From Bacillota bacterium (GTDB lineage Bacteria > Bacillota > Clostridia > Lachnospirales > Lachnospiraceae): a DNA stretch of 42,406 bases. Numbering within the stretch: position 1 is the stretch's first letter; each line of letters begins with the position of its first letter. Shown here piece after piece: positions 22,714-32,197 of the stretch. The stretch spans positions 1-42,406 of the forward strand of contig JAEYJO010000005.1 of the NCBI GenBank assembly GCA_023408815.1. Reading direction: 5' to 3'. The notes below the pieces were generated by a model. It did not search any database. It saw only the letters and a program-made list of their open reading frames with translations, and had not been told where the DNA came from. The position numbers and the translations under genes are program-made.

Positions 22714-25608
22714 TTACTTAAGGGATTTTTTATCTTTTTTATATCGTTCCAGCATTTTCTTGATATAAAATCCGGTATAGGACCTGGAATTTTCTGCCAC
22801 TTCCTCCGGCGTTCCTTCTGCAATAACAGTTCCTCCTTTGTCTCCTCCCTCCGGTCCGATGTCGATGATGTAATCCGCCGTTTTTATGACATCCAGATTA
22901 TGCTCAATGACAACCACCGTGTTCCCGCCGTCCGCCAGCTTGTGCAATATCTCTGTCAGCTTGTGGACATCCGCGAAGTGGAGTCCCGTAGTAGGTTCAT
23001 CCAATATATAAATCGTCTTTCCGGTGCTTCTTTTGCTAAGCTCCGTAGCCAGTTTAATTCTCTGCGCCTCTCCCCCTGAAAGAGTGGTGGAGGGCTGCCC
23101 CAGTTTCACATAGGATAGGCCTACGTCGTTTAAGGTTTCTATCTTCCTTCTAATAGAAGGCACATTCTCAAAGAATCCTACAGCTTCCTCCACTGTCATA
23201 TCCAGCACATCGTAAATGTTCTTTCCCTTGTACTTCACATCGAGAGTTTCCCTGTTATAACGTTTCCCGCCGCACACCTCGCAGGGAACATAAACATCCG
23301 GTAAAAAGTGCATCTCGATCTTAATAATCCCGTCTCCGCTGCATGCTTCACATCTTCCGCCCTTTACATTGAAGCTGAAACGGCCTTTTTTATACCCCTT
23401 CGCCTTGGCGTCGGCAGTCGTCGCGAATAAATCGCGAATCTGATCGAATACTCCCGTATACGTGGCCGGATTGGACCTCGGTGTCCTTCCGATCGGAGAC
23501 TGGTCTATATCGATGACCTTATCCAGCTGGTCGATTCCGTCGATACCCGCGTGCTTGCCCGGAATAGTCCGCGCACGGTTTAAATCCCTGGCCAGATGCT
23601 TATAGAGAATTTCGTTAACAAGGGAGCTTTTGCCGGAACCGGACACTCCAGTCACACAGGTCATAACACCGAGGGGGAATTTAACATCCATCCCCTTCAA
23701 ATTATTTTCCTGAACCTTGCGTACGATTAACTGCCCGGAAGGAACACGGCGTTTCTCCGGTACCGGTATCTGTAACCTGCCGCTCAAATACTGTCCGGTT
23801 ACGGAATCCGGAGTGTTCATAATCTCCTCTGCAGTTCCCTGCGCAATCACCTCTCCGCCATGGGAACCGGCTCCCGGTCCGATATCCACAATATAATCTG
23901 CCGCCAGCATCGTATCCTCATCGTGCTCAACCACCAGCAAAGTGTTTCCCATATCTTTCAGATTGCGCAGCGTATTCAAAAGCTTATCGTTGTCCCTTTG
24001 ATGCAGGCCGATGCTGGGTTCATCCAAAATATAGCATACTCCCACCAGCCCGGAGCCAATCTGAGTCGCAAGACGGATTCTCTGCGCCTCACCGCCGGAA
24101 AGAGTTCCCGTAGCTCTGGACAGCGACAGATAATCCAGCCCTACATCGATCAAAAAGCCGACTCTGGCATTAATCTCTTTCAAAACCTGCTTACCAATCA
24201 ATTGCTGTTGTTTGGTAAGCTCCATTTGACTTAGGAATTTATAAAGCTTCCTTATGGAAAAAGACGTAATTTCATATATATTCTTATCATTGACGGTAAC
24301 AGCCAAAGCCTCCTCCTTCAGCCGCATCCCCTTACATTTCTTACATGGAATGATGTTCATGAAGGTTTCATACTCCTGTTTGGAGCTCTCGGATCCCGTT
24401 TCCCGGTAACGCCTCTCCACATTTCTAACCAGTCCTTCAAAGGCCACCGGATATACTCCCTGCCCTCTCTGTCCTTTATAATAAACCTTTACCTCTTTGC
24501 CGCCGGTGCCATGAATCAATATCTGTTTCACCTTATCGGAGTATTCCTCAAAGGGAGTATCCAAATCAAAACCATACTCTCTGCAAAGCGCCTGAAGGAT
24601 CGCATTGCTAAAGCTGCCCGGATCGCTGCAGGACTGCCAGCCCATTACCGCAATCGCACCTTGGTTAATGCTCAGCCGCTTATCCGGGATCATCAAATCC
24701 ATATCGAATTCCATCTTGTATCCCAGTCCAAAGCATTCCGGGCAAGCCCCGAAAGGATTGTTAAAAGAAAAGCTTCTGGGCTCTATCTCGCTGACGCTGA
24801 CGCCACAGTCCGGGCAGGAAAAGCTCTGACTGAAAGTCATCATTTCCCCCTCAAGTACATCCACAAATAGCAGCCCCTCCGCAAGCTCCAATACATTTTC
24901 AATGGAATCCGTCAATCTTCTTTCAATTCCGGTCTTTACTACCAGTCTGTCTACTACCACTTCTATATTATGTTTTATATTTTTATCCAGCTTAATTTCT
25001 TCCGACAGCTCGTACATATTACCGTCTACGCGGACGCGGACGTATCCGCTCCTCTTCGCCCGCTCGAATACCTTGGTATGCTCGCCTTTACGGCCTCTTA
25101 CTACCGGAGCCAGCAATTGAATTCTCGTTCCCTCCGGAAGTCCCATAATCTGGTCTGTCATTTGATCTACAGTCTGTTTTTTAATTTCTTTTCCGCAGGA
25201 AGGACAGTGGGGAATACCAATCCTCGCATACAAAAGACGGAAATAGTCATAAATCTCCGTTACCGTTCCAACCGTGGAACGGGGATTACGGTTGGTAGAT
25301 TTCTGATCGATAGAAATTGCAGGCGACAAACCTTCTATCTTCTCCACATTAGGCTTCTCCATCTGTCCGAGAAACTGTCTGGCATAGGATGATAAGGACT
25401 CCATATAGCGCCTCTGACCCTCCGCATAAATCGTGTCGAACGCCAGAGAAGACTTTCCCGAGCCGGATAGTCCGGTCAATACCACCAATTCATTCCTCGG
25501 AATATCCACATCGATATTTTTCAAGTTATGTTCGTTCGCCCCCCGTATTTTAATGTACTCTCTTCGGGGAAGCATTTTCTTGCTTTCTTTTTCGATACCG
25601 CTTTCCAT
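22714..25608 (-). CDS. uvrA: Excinuclease ABC subunit A
   Basis: UvrA is the damage-recognition ATPase of nucleotide excision repair and loads UvrB. Both ABC halves are complete: Walker A GLSGSGKSS near the N terminus and GVSGSGKSS in the second half, two LSGGEAQRI signatures, and Walker B regions ILDEPSIGLH and ILDEPTTGLH. The zinc modules are present: CPSCGKEI, CPDCGVSV...CPECFGLG, CKKCKGMRL and the C-terminal CEACSGDG...CEVCGG. At 964 residues the length is normal. The ATG at 25608 is chosen because GGAGG lies 5 nt upstream; an ATG 12 bases earlier overlaps this site. It follows uvrB by 82 nt, making a uvrBA operon. Confidence 0.96.
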   Translation of the reverse strand: MESGIEKESKKMLPRREYIKIRGANEHNLKNIDVDIPRNELVVLTGLSGSGKSSLAFDTIYAEGQRRYMESLSSYARQFLGQMEKPNVEKIEGLSPAISIDQKSTNRNPRSTVGTVTEIYDYFRLLYARIGIPHCPSCGKEIKKQTVDQMTDQIMGLPEGTRIQLLAPVVRGRKGEHTKVFERAKRSGYVRVRVDGNMYELSEEIKLDKNIKHNIEVVVDRLVVKTGIERRLTDSIENVLELAEGLLFVDVLEGEMMTFSQSFSCPDCGVSVSEIEPRSFSFNNPFGACPECFGLGYKMEFDMDLMIPDKRLSINQGAIAVMGWQSCSDPGSFSNAILQALCREYGFDLDTPFEEYSDKVKQILIHGTGGKEVKVYYKGQRGQGVYPVAFEGLVRNVERRYRETGSESSKQEYETFMNIIPCKKCKGMRLKEEALAVTVNDKNIYEITSFSIRKLYKFLSQMELTKQQQLIGKQVLKEINARVGFLIDVGLDYLSLSRATGTLSGGEAQRIRLATQIGSGLVGVCYILDEPSIGLHQRDNDKLLNTLRNLKDMGNTLLVVEHDEDTMLAADYIVDIGPGAGSHGGEVIAQGTAEEIMNTPDSVTGQYLSGRLQIPVPEKRRVPSGQLIVRKVQENNLKGMDVKFPLGVMTCVTGVSGSGKSSLVNEILYKHLARDLNRARTIPGKHAGIDGIDQLDKVIDIDQSPIGRTPRSNPATYTGVFDQIRDLFATTADAKAKGYKKGRFSFNVKGGRCEACSGDGIIKIEMHFLPDVYVPCEVCGGKRYNRETLDVKYKGKNIYDVLDMTVEEAVGFFENVPSIRRKIETLNDVGLSYVKLGQPSTTLSGGEAQRIKLATELSKRSTGKTIYILDEPTTGLHFADVHKLTEILHKLADGGNTVVVIEHNLDVIKTADYIIDIGPEGGDKGGTVIAEGTPEEVAENSRSYTGFYIKKMLERYKKDKKSLK

Positions 25609-25690
25609 AATAGCCTCCATATCGTGTTACTGTTCACTCCGTTCTCAGTAACCATATCCTTTCCTTCGTTTTCCATGACTTTTTCAAATG

Positions 25691-27679
25691 TCATTCTTCT
25701 AACGATGCAAGCTGCTTTTTCAGCTCTACCATCTTGTCACGCAGCTCTGCCGCATCCTCGAAGTTCAAGTCTGCTGCCGCCTGCTTCATTTTCTTCTGAA
25801 CGTCTCCTATCAGCTTCTCCAATTCCTTACGGTCCATGGATTCCGGATCCTTCTCGAAACGCAGTTCTTCTTTTTTTATTACCTTGGATACGCTGATTAA
25901 ATCCCTTACCGCCTTCTTGATCGTCTGAGGAGTTATTCCGTGCTCATCATTGTATTTCCTCTGTATCGCACGCCGGCGCTCCGTCTCCGAAAGTGCTGCA
26001 CGCATAGAATCCGTAATCTTATCCGCATACATGATTACATGACCTTCGGCATTTCGTGCCGCACGCCCTATCGTCTGTATCAGCGATGTCTCAGAGCGCA
26101 GAAAACCCTCTTTATCCGCATCCAGTATGGCTACCAGCGAAATCTCAGGGATATCCAATCCCTCTCTCAGCAAGTTGATGCCCACCAGTACATCGAAAAC
26201 ATCCAAACGCATATCACGGATAATCTCTGCCCGTTCCAGCGTATCGATATCGGAATGAAGATATTTCACGCGGATGCCCACTTCCTTCATGTAATCCGTC
26301 AAATCTTCCGCCATACGCTTAGTGAGCGTAGTGACTAATACTTTGTGCTTCATCTCCACCTCTTTGTTCACTTCCGAAACGAGGTCGTCAATCTGTCCTT
26401 CCACCGGTCGCACGTCCACTTCGGGGTCCAGCAGGCCCGTAGGCCGGATAATCTGCTCCGAACGCAGCAGTTCATGCTCGCTCTCGTAATTAGAAGGGGT
26501 TGCCGAAACAAACAAAAGCTGGTCGATATGATCTTCAAATTCTTCAAAATTGAGCGGACGGTTGTCCAAAGCAGAGGGCAGACGAAATCCGAAATCCACC
26601 AAGGTATTCTTTCTGGAACGGTCGCCGGCAAACATTCCCCGTATCTGAGGAACCGTCATATGGGATTCGTCTATAATAATCAGATAATCATCTTTAAAAT
26701 AATCCATAAGCGTAAGCGGTGTAGCGCCCGGCTCCATTCCGTTCAAATGTCTGGAGTAGTTCTCGATGCCGGAGCAGAAGCCCGTCTCTCTGAGCATTTC
26801 GATATCGAAGTTGGTGCGCTCCGAAATTCGCTGGGCCTCCAACAGCTTGTCCTCGCTCTTGAAGTAACGAACTCTTTCCTCCAGCTCCACTTCGATATTC
26901 TTGCAGGCTGCTCCTATCTTTTCCTGAGATACCACATAATGAGACGCCGGAAAAATGGCCACATGCTCCAAAGCCGCATGTACCTGTCCGGTAAGCGGGT
27001 CCGTCTCCGCAATACGTTCGATTTCATCGCCAAAAAACTCCACCCGAATCAGGTAGTCACCACCCTGCGCCGGATAAATCTCCACACTGTCCCCCCGCAC
27101 GCGAAAGCATCCTCTGTCCACATCCATATCGTTCCTGTCGTACTGTATATCGATTAATTCTCTGATGACCCGGTCTCTGTCCTTTATCATTCCAGGCCTG
27201 AGCGATACGATCATCTCCTGATAATCGTCAGGGCTTCCCAAACCATAAATACAGGAAACGCTGGCCACCACCACTACATCCTTTCGCTCCGTCAAAGAAG
27301 CTGTCGCGGAAAGGCGCAGCTTATCGATCTCATCATTTATAGAAGAATCCTTCGCTATATACGTATCGGAAGAGGGGACATAAGCCTCCGGCTGATAATA
27401 ATCGTAATAAGAGACGAAATATTCCACCGCATTGTCCGGAAAGAACTCTTTGAATTCCCCGTACAACTGCCCCGCCAGCGTCTTATTATGTGCGATAATC
27501 AGCGTCGGTTTATTCAAAGCCGTTATAATATTCGCCATTGTAAATGTCTTGCCCGAACCGGTAACTCCAAGTAAGGTCTGAAATTGATTTCCGTTCTTAA
27601 ATCCTTCTACAAGTTCAGCAATCGCCTGAGGCTGATCGCCGGTAGGAGCATATTCTGATACTAAGTGAAAGTGATCCAT
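25691..27679 (-). CDS. uvrB: Excinuclease ABC subunit B
   Basis: UvrB is the damage-verifying helicase-like subunit that forms the pre-incision complex and recruits UvrC. The Walker A motif GVTGSGKTFT is near residue 40, the beta-hairpin YYDYYQPEAYVP follows, IIDESHMTVPQ is the Walker B region, and SLIQTIGRAARNAEG is helicase motif VI. The C-terminal UVR domain (ELEKLIGDVQKKMKQAAADLNFEDAAELRDKM), which contacts UvrC and UvrA, is intact. Length 662 is normal. AGGAG lies 7 nt before the ATG. It is the first gene of uvrBA, and a LexA-like box lies upstream. Confidence 0.97.
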   Translation of the reverse strand: MDHFHLVSEYAPTGDQPQAIAELVEGFKNGNQFQTLLGVTGSGKTFTMANIITALNKPTLIIAHNKTLAGQLYGEFKEFFPDNAVEYFVSYYDYYQPEAYVPSSDTYIAKDSSINDEIDKLRLSATASLTERKDVVVVASVSCIYGLGSPDDYQEMIVSLRPGMIKDRDRVIRELIDIQYDRNDMDVDRGCFRVRGDSVEIYPAQGGDYLIRVEFFGDEIERIAETDPLTGQVHAALEHVAIFPASHYVVSQEKIGAACKNIEVELEERVRYFKSEDKLLEAQRISERTNFDIEMLRETGFCSGIENYSRHLNGMEPGATPLTLMDYFKDDYLIIIDESHMTVPQIRGMFAGDRSRKNTLVDFGFRLPSALDNRPLNFEEFEDHIDQLLFVSATPSNYESEHELLRSEQIIRPTGLLDPEVDVRPVEGQIDDLVSEVNKEVEMKHKVLVTTLTKRMAEDLTDYMKEVGIRVKYLHSDIDTLERAEIIRDMRLDVFDVLVGINLLREGLDIPEISLVAILDADKEGFLRSETSLIQTIGRAARNAEGHVIMYADKITDSMRAALSETERRRAIQRKYNDEHGITPQTIKKAVRDLISVSKVIKKEELRFEKDPESMDRKELEKLIGDVQKKMKQAAADLNFEDAAELRDKMVELKKQLASLEE

Positions 27680-27751
27680 AGAATTCTCCTTATCATATTA
27701 TGATAACTATCATATTTTTCATAAATTTTATGCTGCAATGAGCGTTTCCGT

Positions 27752-27757
27752 ATTATA
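27752..27757 (-). promoter_or_regulatory. Candidate -10 box of uvrB
   Basis: A perfect minus-strand TATAAT lies 73 nt before the uvrB start; its -35 region is weak. A second possible -10, TAGAAT at 27766-27771, would place its -35 (TGTACT, 27789-27794) inside the palindrome next to the LexA-like box. Confidence 0.4.
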
Positions 27758-27786
27758 CGAAATCTATTCTACCACAAAGAATAATA

Positions 27787-27824
27787 AAAGTACAGAACAA
27801 ATTAGAACATTTGTTCTGTACTTT
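27787..27824. terminator. Long palindrome, probable terminator of the ftsEX-ctp unit
   Basis: A perfect 15-bp inverted repeat (aaagtacagaacaaa and tttgttctgtacttt) with an 8-base centre lies 90 nt after the stop of the S41 peptidase gene; on the minus strand TTTTATTATTCTTT follows. Strength and T-run favour a terminator. It overlaps a LexA-box-like sequence. Confidence 0.5.
27805..27816. promoter_or_regulatory. LexA (DinR) box candidate upstream of uvrBA
   Basis: GAACATTTGTTC fits the Firmicutes SOS-box pattern GAAC-N4-GTTC perfectly. uvrBA is an SOS operon in B. subtilis. The box is about 126 bp before the uvrB start and only just upstream of the nearer of two candidate promoters, so the geometry is not ideal. 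Confidence 0.45.
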
Positions 27825-27913
27825 CTATCATTATGTTTCTGCATTTAAATTCGCTTCGCGAAGCAGAAATCATCTCCTGAATCACGTTCTTACACCACTA
27901 TATTCCATAAAAT

Positions 27914-29242
27914 TTAATTAGTCACAGCAGTGATTTTCTCTGCGATGATTTCCTTCGCGCGCTCCAACTGGTTATCGTAGCCATTGACGTAATACTGGTC
28001 GCTATCGAACTCGCAGACCTCATCCGGTTCGATGCCGATTCCGTGAATATTGTTCCCTTTCGGTGTAAAATAGCTGCTTACTGTGAGCTTAAGAGCCGTT
28101 CCATCCGACAGCGAAAGTACTCTCTGCACGATTCCCTTTCCAAATGTGGTAGTTCCCACCAGCTCTCCTATACCATAGTCCTTAATCGCTCCCGCCAATA
28201 TTTCCGATGCGCTGGCCGAATATCCGTTAACGAGAACGACCAGGGGCAAATCGAACACCTTCGTTCCATCGCTGGAATATTCTGTCCGGTTTCCTTCCCT
28301 GTCCTCCGTATATACGATTAAGCCTTTGGGAAGCATTTGTCTGGCGATCTCCGTAACCGTACTTAAGTTGCCGCCTGGATTCGAGCGCAGATCCAACACC
28401 AGGCCCTGCATACCCTGCCCCCTCAGAACCGCCATGGCCTCCGTGAACTGGTCTAAGGTAATATCATCGAATTCCGTAATCTGAAGATAGCCGATGTTAC
28501 CCGTAAACATTTCATAGTTGACCGTAGGACTCTCTATCTTTCTGCGCTCTATATCGAACTCAAGATAATCGTTTTCGCCTTCTCTGTATAAGGTAAGATG
28601 TACCGTCGTCCCTTCGAGTCCCTTGATTTTGCTCACTACCTCCGAAAGCTCCAATCCCTGCACATCTACATCATCTACCTTATATATGATATCTCCGTCA
28701 CGAAGCCCTGCTTCCTGTGCCGGCGTGCTGTCTATCACTCCGCTGATCTGCGCCAGCCCGGTGTCAGTATTTATTCCTACATAGGCGCCTATACCGTAAT
28801 AGATGCCCTCCGTCTCCTCCATCAACCGCTGAACATCCTCTTGTGTATAGTAAGTGGAATACGGATCGCCCAAAGATCCCACCACGCCTTCGTACATCCC
28901 GTCAATCATCTTCTGTACATCGACATCTTCTTTGTAATAATAAGTACCGATGGCATCCTCAATGGCGCGCAGCTTCGACATCGTGAGGTCGCTTACGATG
29001 TCCTCAGGTGCTGCCATTTCCGCACTGGCAACCTCGCTGGCCTCCTTTAATTGATATGTCGTATAAATCTGCCTCACCGTGAATATACAGCTCGCAATTA
29101 AGAGGCTGAGAAGCACTCCGGTAAAGATTCCGCCGACAAAACCGCCTCTTCCAGTTTTGTCCTGAAGATTATTGTTATTTTTCTTATCGTTCTCCGAGCT
29201 ATTCTTATAATCCTCAGAATTATTGTTTAAATCATATTTCAT
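27914..29242 (-). CDS. S41 family carboxy-terminal processing protease (CtpA/CtpB-like)
   Basis: A 442-residue membrane-anchored serine protease. A cytoplasmic Asn-rich N terminus precedes one membrane segment (GGIFTGVLLSLLIASCIFTV, about 36-55). An N-terminal helical domain follows, then a PDZ domain (IGAYVGINTDTGLAQISGVIDSTPAQEAGLRDGDIIYKVDD), and the catalytic domain with the nucleophile Ser in NGYSASASEILAGAI and the general-base Lys in TTFGKGIVQ. LRSNPGG is also typical. It acts outside the membrane, probably on envelope or sporulation proteins. The ATG at 29242 is preferred, with GGAG 9 nt upstream; the longer frame starts with TTG. It follows the EnvC/PcsB-like gene by 15 nt. Confidence 0.92.
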   Translation of the reverse strand: MKYDLNNNSEDYKNSSENDKKNNNNLQDKTGRGGFVGGIFTGVLLSLLIASCIFTVRQIYTTYQLKEASEVASAEMAAPEDIVSDLTMSKLRAIEDAIGTYYYKEDVDVQKMIDGMYEGVVGSLGDPYSTYYTQEDVQRLMEETEGIYYGIGAYVGINTDTGLAQISGVIDSTPAQEAGLRDGDIIYKVDDVDVQGLELSEVVSKIKGLEGTTVHLTLYREGENDYLEFDIERRKIESPTVNYEMFTGNIGYLQITEFDDITLDQFTEAMAVLRGQGMQGLVLDLRSNPGGNLSTVTEIARQMLPKGLIVYTEDREGNRTEYSSDGTKVFDLPLVVLVNGYSASASEILAGAIKDYGIGELVGTTTFGKGIVQRVLSLSDGTALKLTVSSYFTPKGNNIHGIGIEPDEVCEFDSDQYYVNGYDNQLERAKEIIAEKITAVTN

Positions 29243-29257
29243 TACTATCATCTCCAA

Positions 29258-30487
29258 TTATTTACTCAAGTAGTTCCAAGGTGAAACATAACTTCCGTTT
29301 AAACGTACGCTGAAATGGAGATGGTTGCCTGTCGAACGGCCTGTCGAACCCACCGCAGCAATATTTTGTCCCTTTGTTACAAAATCGCCTTTTGAAACGT
29401 AAAGCGCGGATGCGTGCATATAAATCGTATACAGCCCGTCACCATGATCGATCATAATATAATTACCCATGGATCCGCTGTAATCCGAAGCCACCACATT
29501 TCCATCGTATGCGGCTACAATCGGCGAGCCTCCGGGAGCCGCCATATCCACACCGTTATGAAATTGCTCCACTCCCAGGATTGGATGTATACGAGTGCCG
29601 TAATCGTCACTGATTCTCGTATAGGACGGCGCAGGCCAGCTAAAAATACCTCCGTCATACCTCAGGTTATTTTCTTCCGCCAGCTTCGCCTTTTCTTCGG
29701 CAACCGCCTTCTCCAGCGCTGATATAGTCTCGTTCTGTTCCACAATATCGGCTTCATATTCTGCGATTGCAGCCTCTTTATTCGTTATATCGGTAGAAAC
29801 CTCGGTAATCGTCCTTTCCTTTTCGTCTATCAGCTCGCCTAAGGAAGCTTCTTCCTGCTCCACTCCCGACTTGGCTTCATCAAGATAGGCTCTGTCTTCT
29901 TCAAGCTGCTCCTTATATAACTCGATCATCTTTCGCGTCGCTACATATTCATCCAGCATCTTTCTGTCATAAGAGGAGAGCATCTCTATATACTCCGCCT
30001 TGTTCAGCATTTCACCGAAGCTGGAAGAAGAAAAAATCAGCTCCATGTATAGGTTATCGCCCTTTTCATACATGAACTTAATTCTCTTTTTCATCGCGTC
30101 GTATTGACTTTCCTGATCCTCCACCGCCGCTTCCAGTTCCTGCTCCGTTACTGAAATTTCTTCTTCCTTTTCTGCTATCTTATCCTTTAAATCGGCAATC
30201 TTTTCCTGAATAGTTGTAAGCTGTCCGTCGAGCTGGGTCACATAAGCAGTCAAATCATTTTTCGAGGCTTCAAGCTCCTCTTTTATCTTCTTAACATCTG
30301 TAAGATCCGACTGCAGCTTATTTTTCAATTCCCGCGCATTTTCTATTTCTTCTTCCTTCTGCTTGATGCTGTCATTCGTAAGACCGGAAGCCTGAGCGTC
30401 AATAGAAGCCGGAATAAAGAGAAACGCCGCCTGAACGATGACAGGAACGCAAAGCACAGCGCACAGAATCTTCCTCCATTGTTTCAT
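29258..30487 (-). CDS. Coiled-coil M23 (LytM) peptidase or hydrolase activator of the FtsEX system
   Basis: A secreted protein of about 409 residues. The signal peptide (ILCAVLCVPVIVQAAFLFIPASIDAQA) is followed by a long coiled coil (about 40-270, rich in Glu, Lys and Leu heptads) and a C-terminal LytM domain. Zinc ligands are visible in FHNGVDMAAPGG and in HLHFSVR, and HASALY holds the other His, so the peptidase may be active, unlike E. coli EnvC. The PcsB/CwlO/EnvC layout next to ftsEX suggests the coiled coil binds FtsX and the hydrolase is released on ATP hydrolysis. The start is the ATG at 30487; a TTG six bases earlier is less likely. It follows ftsX by 12 nt. Confidence 0.92.
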   Translation of the reverse strand: MKQWRKILCAVLCVPVIVQAAFLFIPASIDAQASGLTNDSIKQKEEEIENARELKNKLQSDLTDVKKIKEELEASKNDLTAYVTQLDGQLTTIQEKIADLKDKIAEKEEEISVTEQELEAAVEDQESQYDAMKKRIKFMYEKGDNLYMELIFSSSSFGEMLNKAEYIEMLSSYDRKMLDEYVATRKMIELYKEQLEEDRAYLDEAKSGVEQEEASLGELIDEKERTITEVSTDITNKEAAIAEYEADIVEQNETISALEKAVAEEKAKLAEENNLRYDGGIFSWPAPSYTRISDDYGTRIHPILGVEQFHNGVDMAAPGGSPIVAAYDGNVVASDYSGSMGNYIMIDHGDGLYTIYMHASALYVSKGDFVTKGQNIAAVGSTGRSTGNHLHFSVRLNGSYVSPWNYLSK

Positions 30488-30499
30488 ATGCAATATTCC

Positions 30500-31396
30500 C
30501 TATACTCTTAAGTGCTTTCTAACAGTTACGATACTTCCAAGGAAACCGATTCCAACTCCCATAGCGATGGATACAGGTGCTAATGTATTGAAAATCGTCT
30601 CTACAGGTAAAAAGCTCAAAAGCTGTGCTAACATGGAAAATCTCTCTGATACATAAAGGATGACATTGTTATATATGAAGTAAATCAGCCCCAATGGCAC
30701 CAGCGATCCTATTACCCCTATTAGTATTCCCTCAATAACGAACGGAGATCTGACAAAAAAGTCCGTCGCCCCTATATATTTCATAATATTGATCTCTTCC
30801 TTGCGCACGGAAATTCCTATCGTTACCGTATTGCTTATGAGGAATATGGATACTGCGAAAAGAATACCGATAATACCGATAGAAACATAGGCAATCAAGG
30901 CATTTACACCACTTAAGGTAGTCGCTGTGATTTCCGACTTATTGATTCTTCTTATATCATCAATGGATTCCAGATAAGTGACAAGAGCCGGCTGCAGGGA
31001 AACATCATTTAAGTATATCTCGTAGTGCGAGGAATCTGCCAGCGGGTTTTCCGTAAAACCGTCTGCATATTCTCCTAAGTAATCCTCTTTAAAGCTTTCC
31101 CAAGCCTCCTGCGCAGAAACGAACTTTACCTCTGAAACCTCCACCCTTTTCGAGATCATATCGCCGATTTCGCTGATTCTCGTATCATTTACTCCTTCGT
31201 CGAAGAAAACGGTTACAGACACGCCTTCCTCCGCCGTCTTTACAATATGTTGGAAATTCGTAATAATCGCATAGAACAAACCGAACAGAAACAAGCATGC
31301 GCCTATTGTGGCGATAGAAGCGAGGGAAAACCACTTATTTCTTATAATATTGCGGAATCCCTGTCCGATAGTATAAAAAAATGTACTAATTCTCAT
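30500..31396 (-). CDS. ftsX: Cell-division ABC transporter permease FtsX
   Basis: A 298-residue membrane protein with the FtsX topology: one N-terminal membrane segment (FSLASIATIGACLFLFGLFYAII), a large extracellular domain of about 120 residues (VSVTVFFDEGVNDTRISEIG...), then three membrane segments in the C-terminal half (ALIAYVSIGIIGILFAVSIFLI, IGVIGSLVPLGLIYFIY, TLAPVSIAMGVGIGFLGSIVTV). RKEEINIMKYIGATDFFVR is the conserved cytoplasmic loop. It couples FtsE ATPase to cell-wall hydrolases. The ATG at 31396 overlaps the end of ftsE by 11 nt and has AGGTGG upstream; the longer frame to 31420 is not needed. Confidence 0.95.
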   Translation of the reverse strand: MRISTFFYTIGQGFRNIIRNKWFSLASIATIGACLFLFGLFYAIITNFQHIVKTAEEGVSVTVFFDEGVNDTRISEIGDMISKRVEVSEVKFVSAQEAWESFKEDYLGEYADGFTENPLADSSHYEIYLNDVSLQPALVTYLESIDDIRRINKSEITATTLSGVNALIAYVSIGIIGILFAVSIFLISNTVTIGISVRKEEINIMKYIGATDFFVRSPFVIEGILIGVIGSLVPLGLIYFIYNNVILYVSERFSMLAQLLSFLPVETIFNTLAPVSIAMGVGIGFLGSIVTVRKHLRV

Positions 31397-32132
31397 CGAT
31401 ATAACCACCTTTTTCCTCATCGCTTACAACGATACCACGTTTCATTGTAACGACTCTTCTCTGCATGGAATTCACAATTTCTCTATTGTGTGTTACCACC
31501 AGAACCGTTGTGCCGTTTTCATTGATCTGCTCCAAGAGCTTCATGATCTCCCATGAATTCTTCGGATCCAGATTACCGGTAGGCTCATCGGCAAGCAATA
31601 TGGTGGGTCTATTGACCAACGCTCTGGCGAGAGCAACCCTTTGCTGTTCACCTCCGGATAGCTGCCTCGGCTTCGCCTTATACTTTCCCGCGAGTCCTAC
31701 CATAGACAGAACGCTCGGTACATTTCGTTTTATATCTTTATTGGACACTTGAATGATGCGCTGTGCGAAGGCTACGTTCTCATATACATTCCTATCCTTC
31801 AAAAGCCGGAAATCCTGAAACACGATTCCAAGATTTCTTCTGAACTTCGGAATCTTACGGTGTCTGATTTTCACCAGATCATATCCCATGACGCTGATAT
31901 TCCCTGAAGTCGGCGTCAATTCCCGAAGAAGAAGCTTGATTAAGGTCGATTTGCCGGAACCGCTGTCGCCTACGATAAATACGAACTCTCCTTTATTAAT
32001 ATGTAAGCTGACGCCGTTTAATGCCGGCGCTCCAGTAGCATATGCTTTGCTGACATTTTCGAGAGTAATAATTTCATTCCCCAGATCAGCCTGTTTTTTC
32101 CCTCTTCGTCTCTTTCTTTCTTTCTCAGCCAA
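31386..32132 (-). CDS. ftsE: Cell-division ABC transporter ATPase FtsE
   Basis: A 248-residue ABC ATPase. Walker A GDSGSGKSTLIK, the Q-loop VFQDFRLL, the signature LSGGEQQRVALARAL and Walker B ILLADEPTGNLDP are intact, and LLKDRNVYENVAF is typical of FtsE. About 18 extra residues at the N terminus are strongly basic (KERKRRRGKK). The start is TTG at 32132 with GGGGTG upstream; an in-frame TGA lies 7 nt before it and no ATG is available until well inside the domain, so the TTG start is likely real. It starts the ftsE-ftsX-PcsB/EnvC-like-Ctp unit. Confidence 0.94.
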   Translation of the reverse strand: MAEKERKRRRGKKQADLGNEIITLENVSKAYATGAPALNGVSLHINKGEFVFIVGDSGSGKSTLIKLLLRELTPTSGNISVMGYDLVKIRHRKIPKFRRNLGIVFQDFRLLKDRNVYENVAFAQRIIQVSNKDIKRNVPSVLSMVGLAGKYKAKPRQLSGGEQQRVALARALVNRPTILLADEPTGNLDPKNSWEIMKLLEQINENGTTVLVVTHNREIVNSMQRRVVTMKRGIVVSDEEKGGYIDEN

Positions 32133-32197
32133 AGTTATTCACCCCTAATTGTTTTATCCTTTTTTGTCTCTTTCCGATAATAGCTTAGCCGTTTTTA

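Noticed and set aside
26345..27157. 270-codon plus-strand open frame
   Set aside because: Antisense to uvrB; His- and Arg-rich composition typical of a shadow frame.
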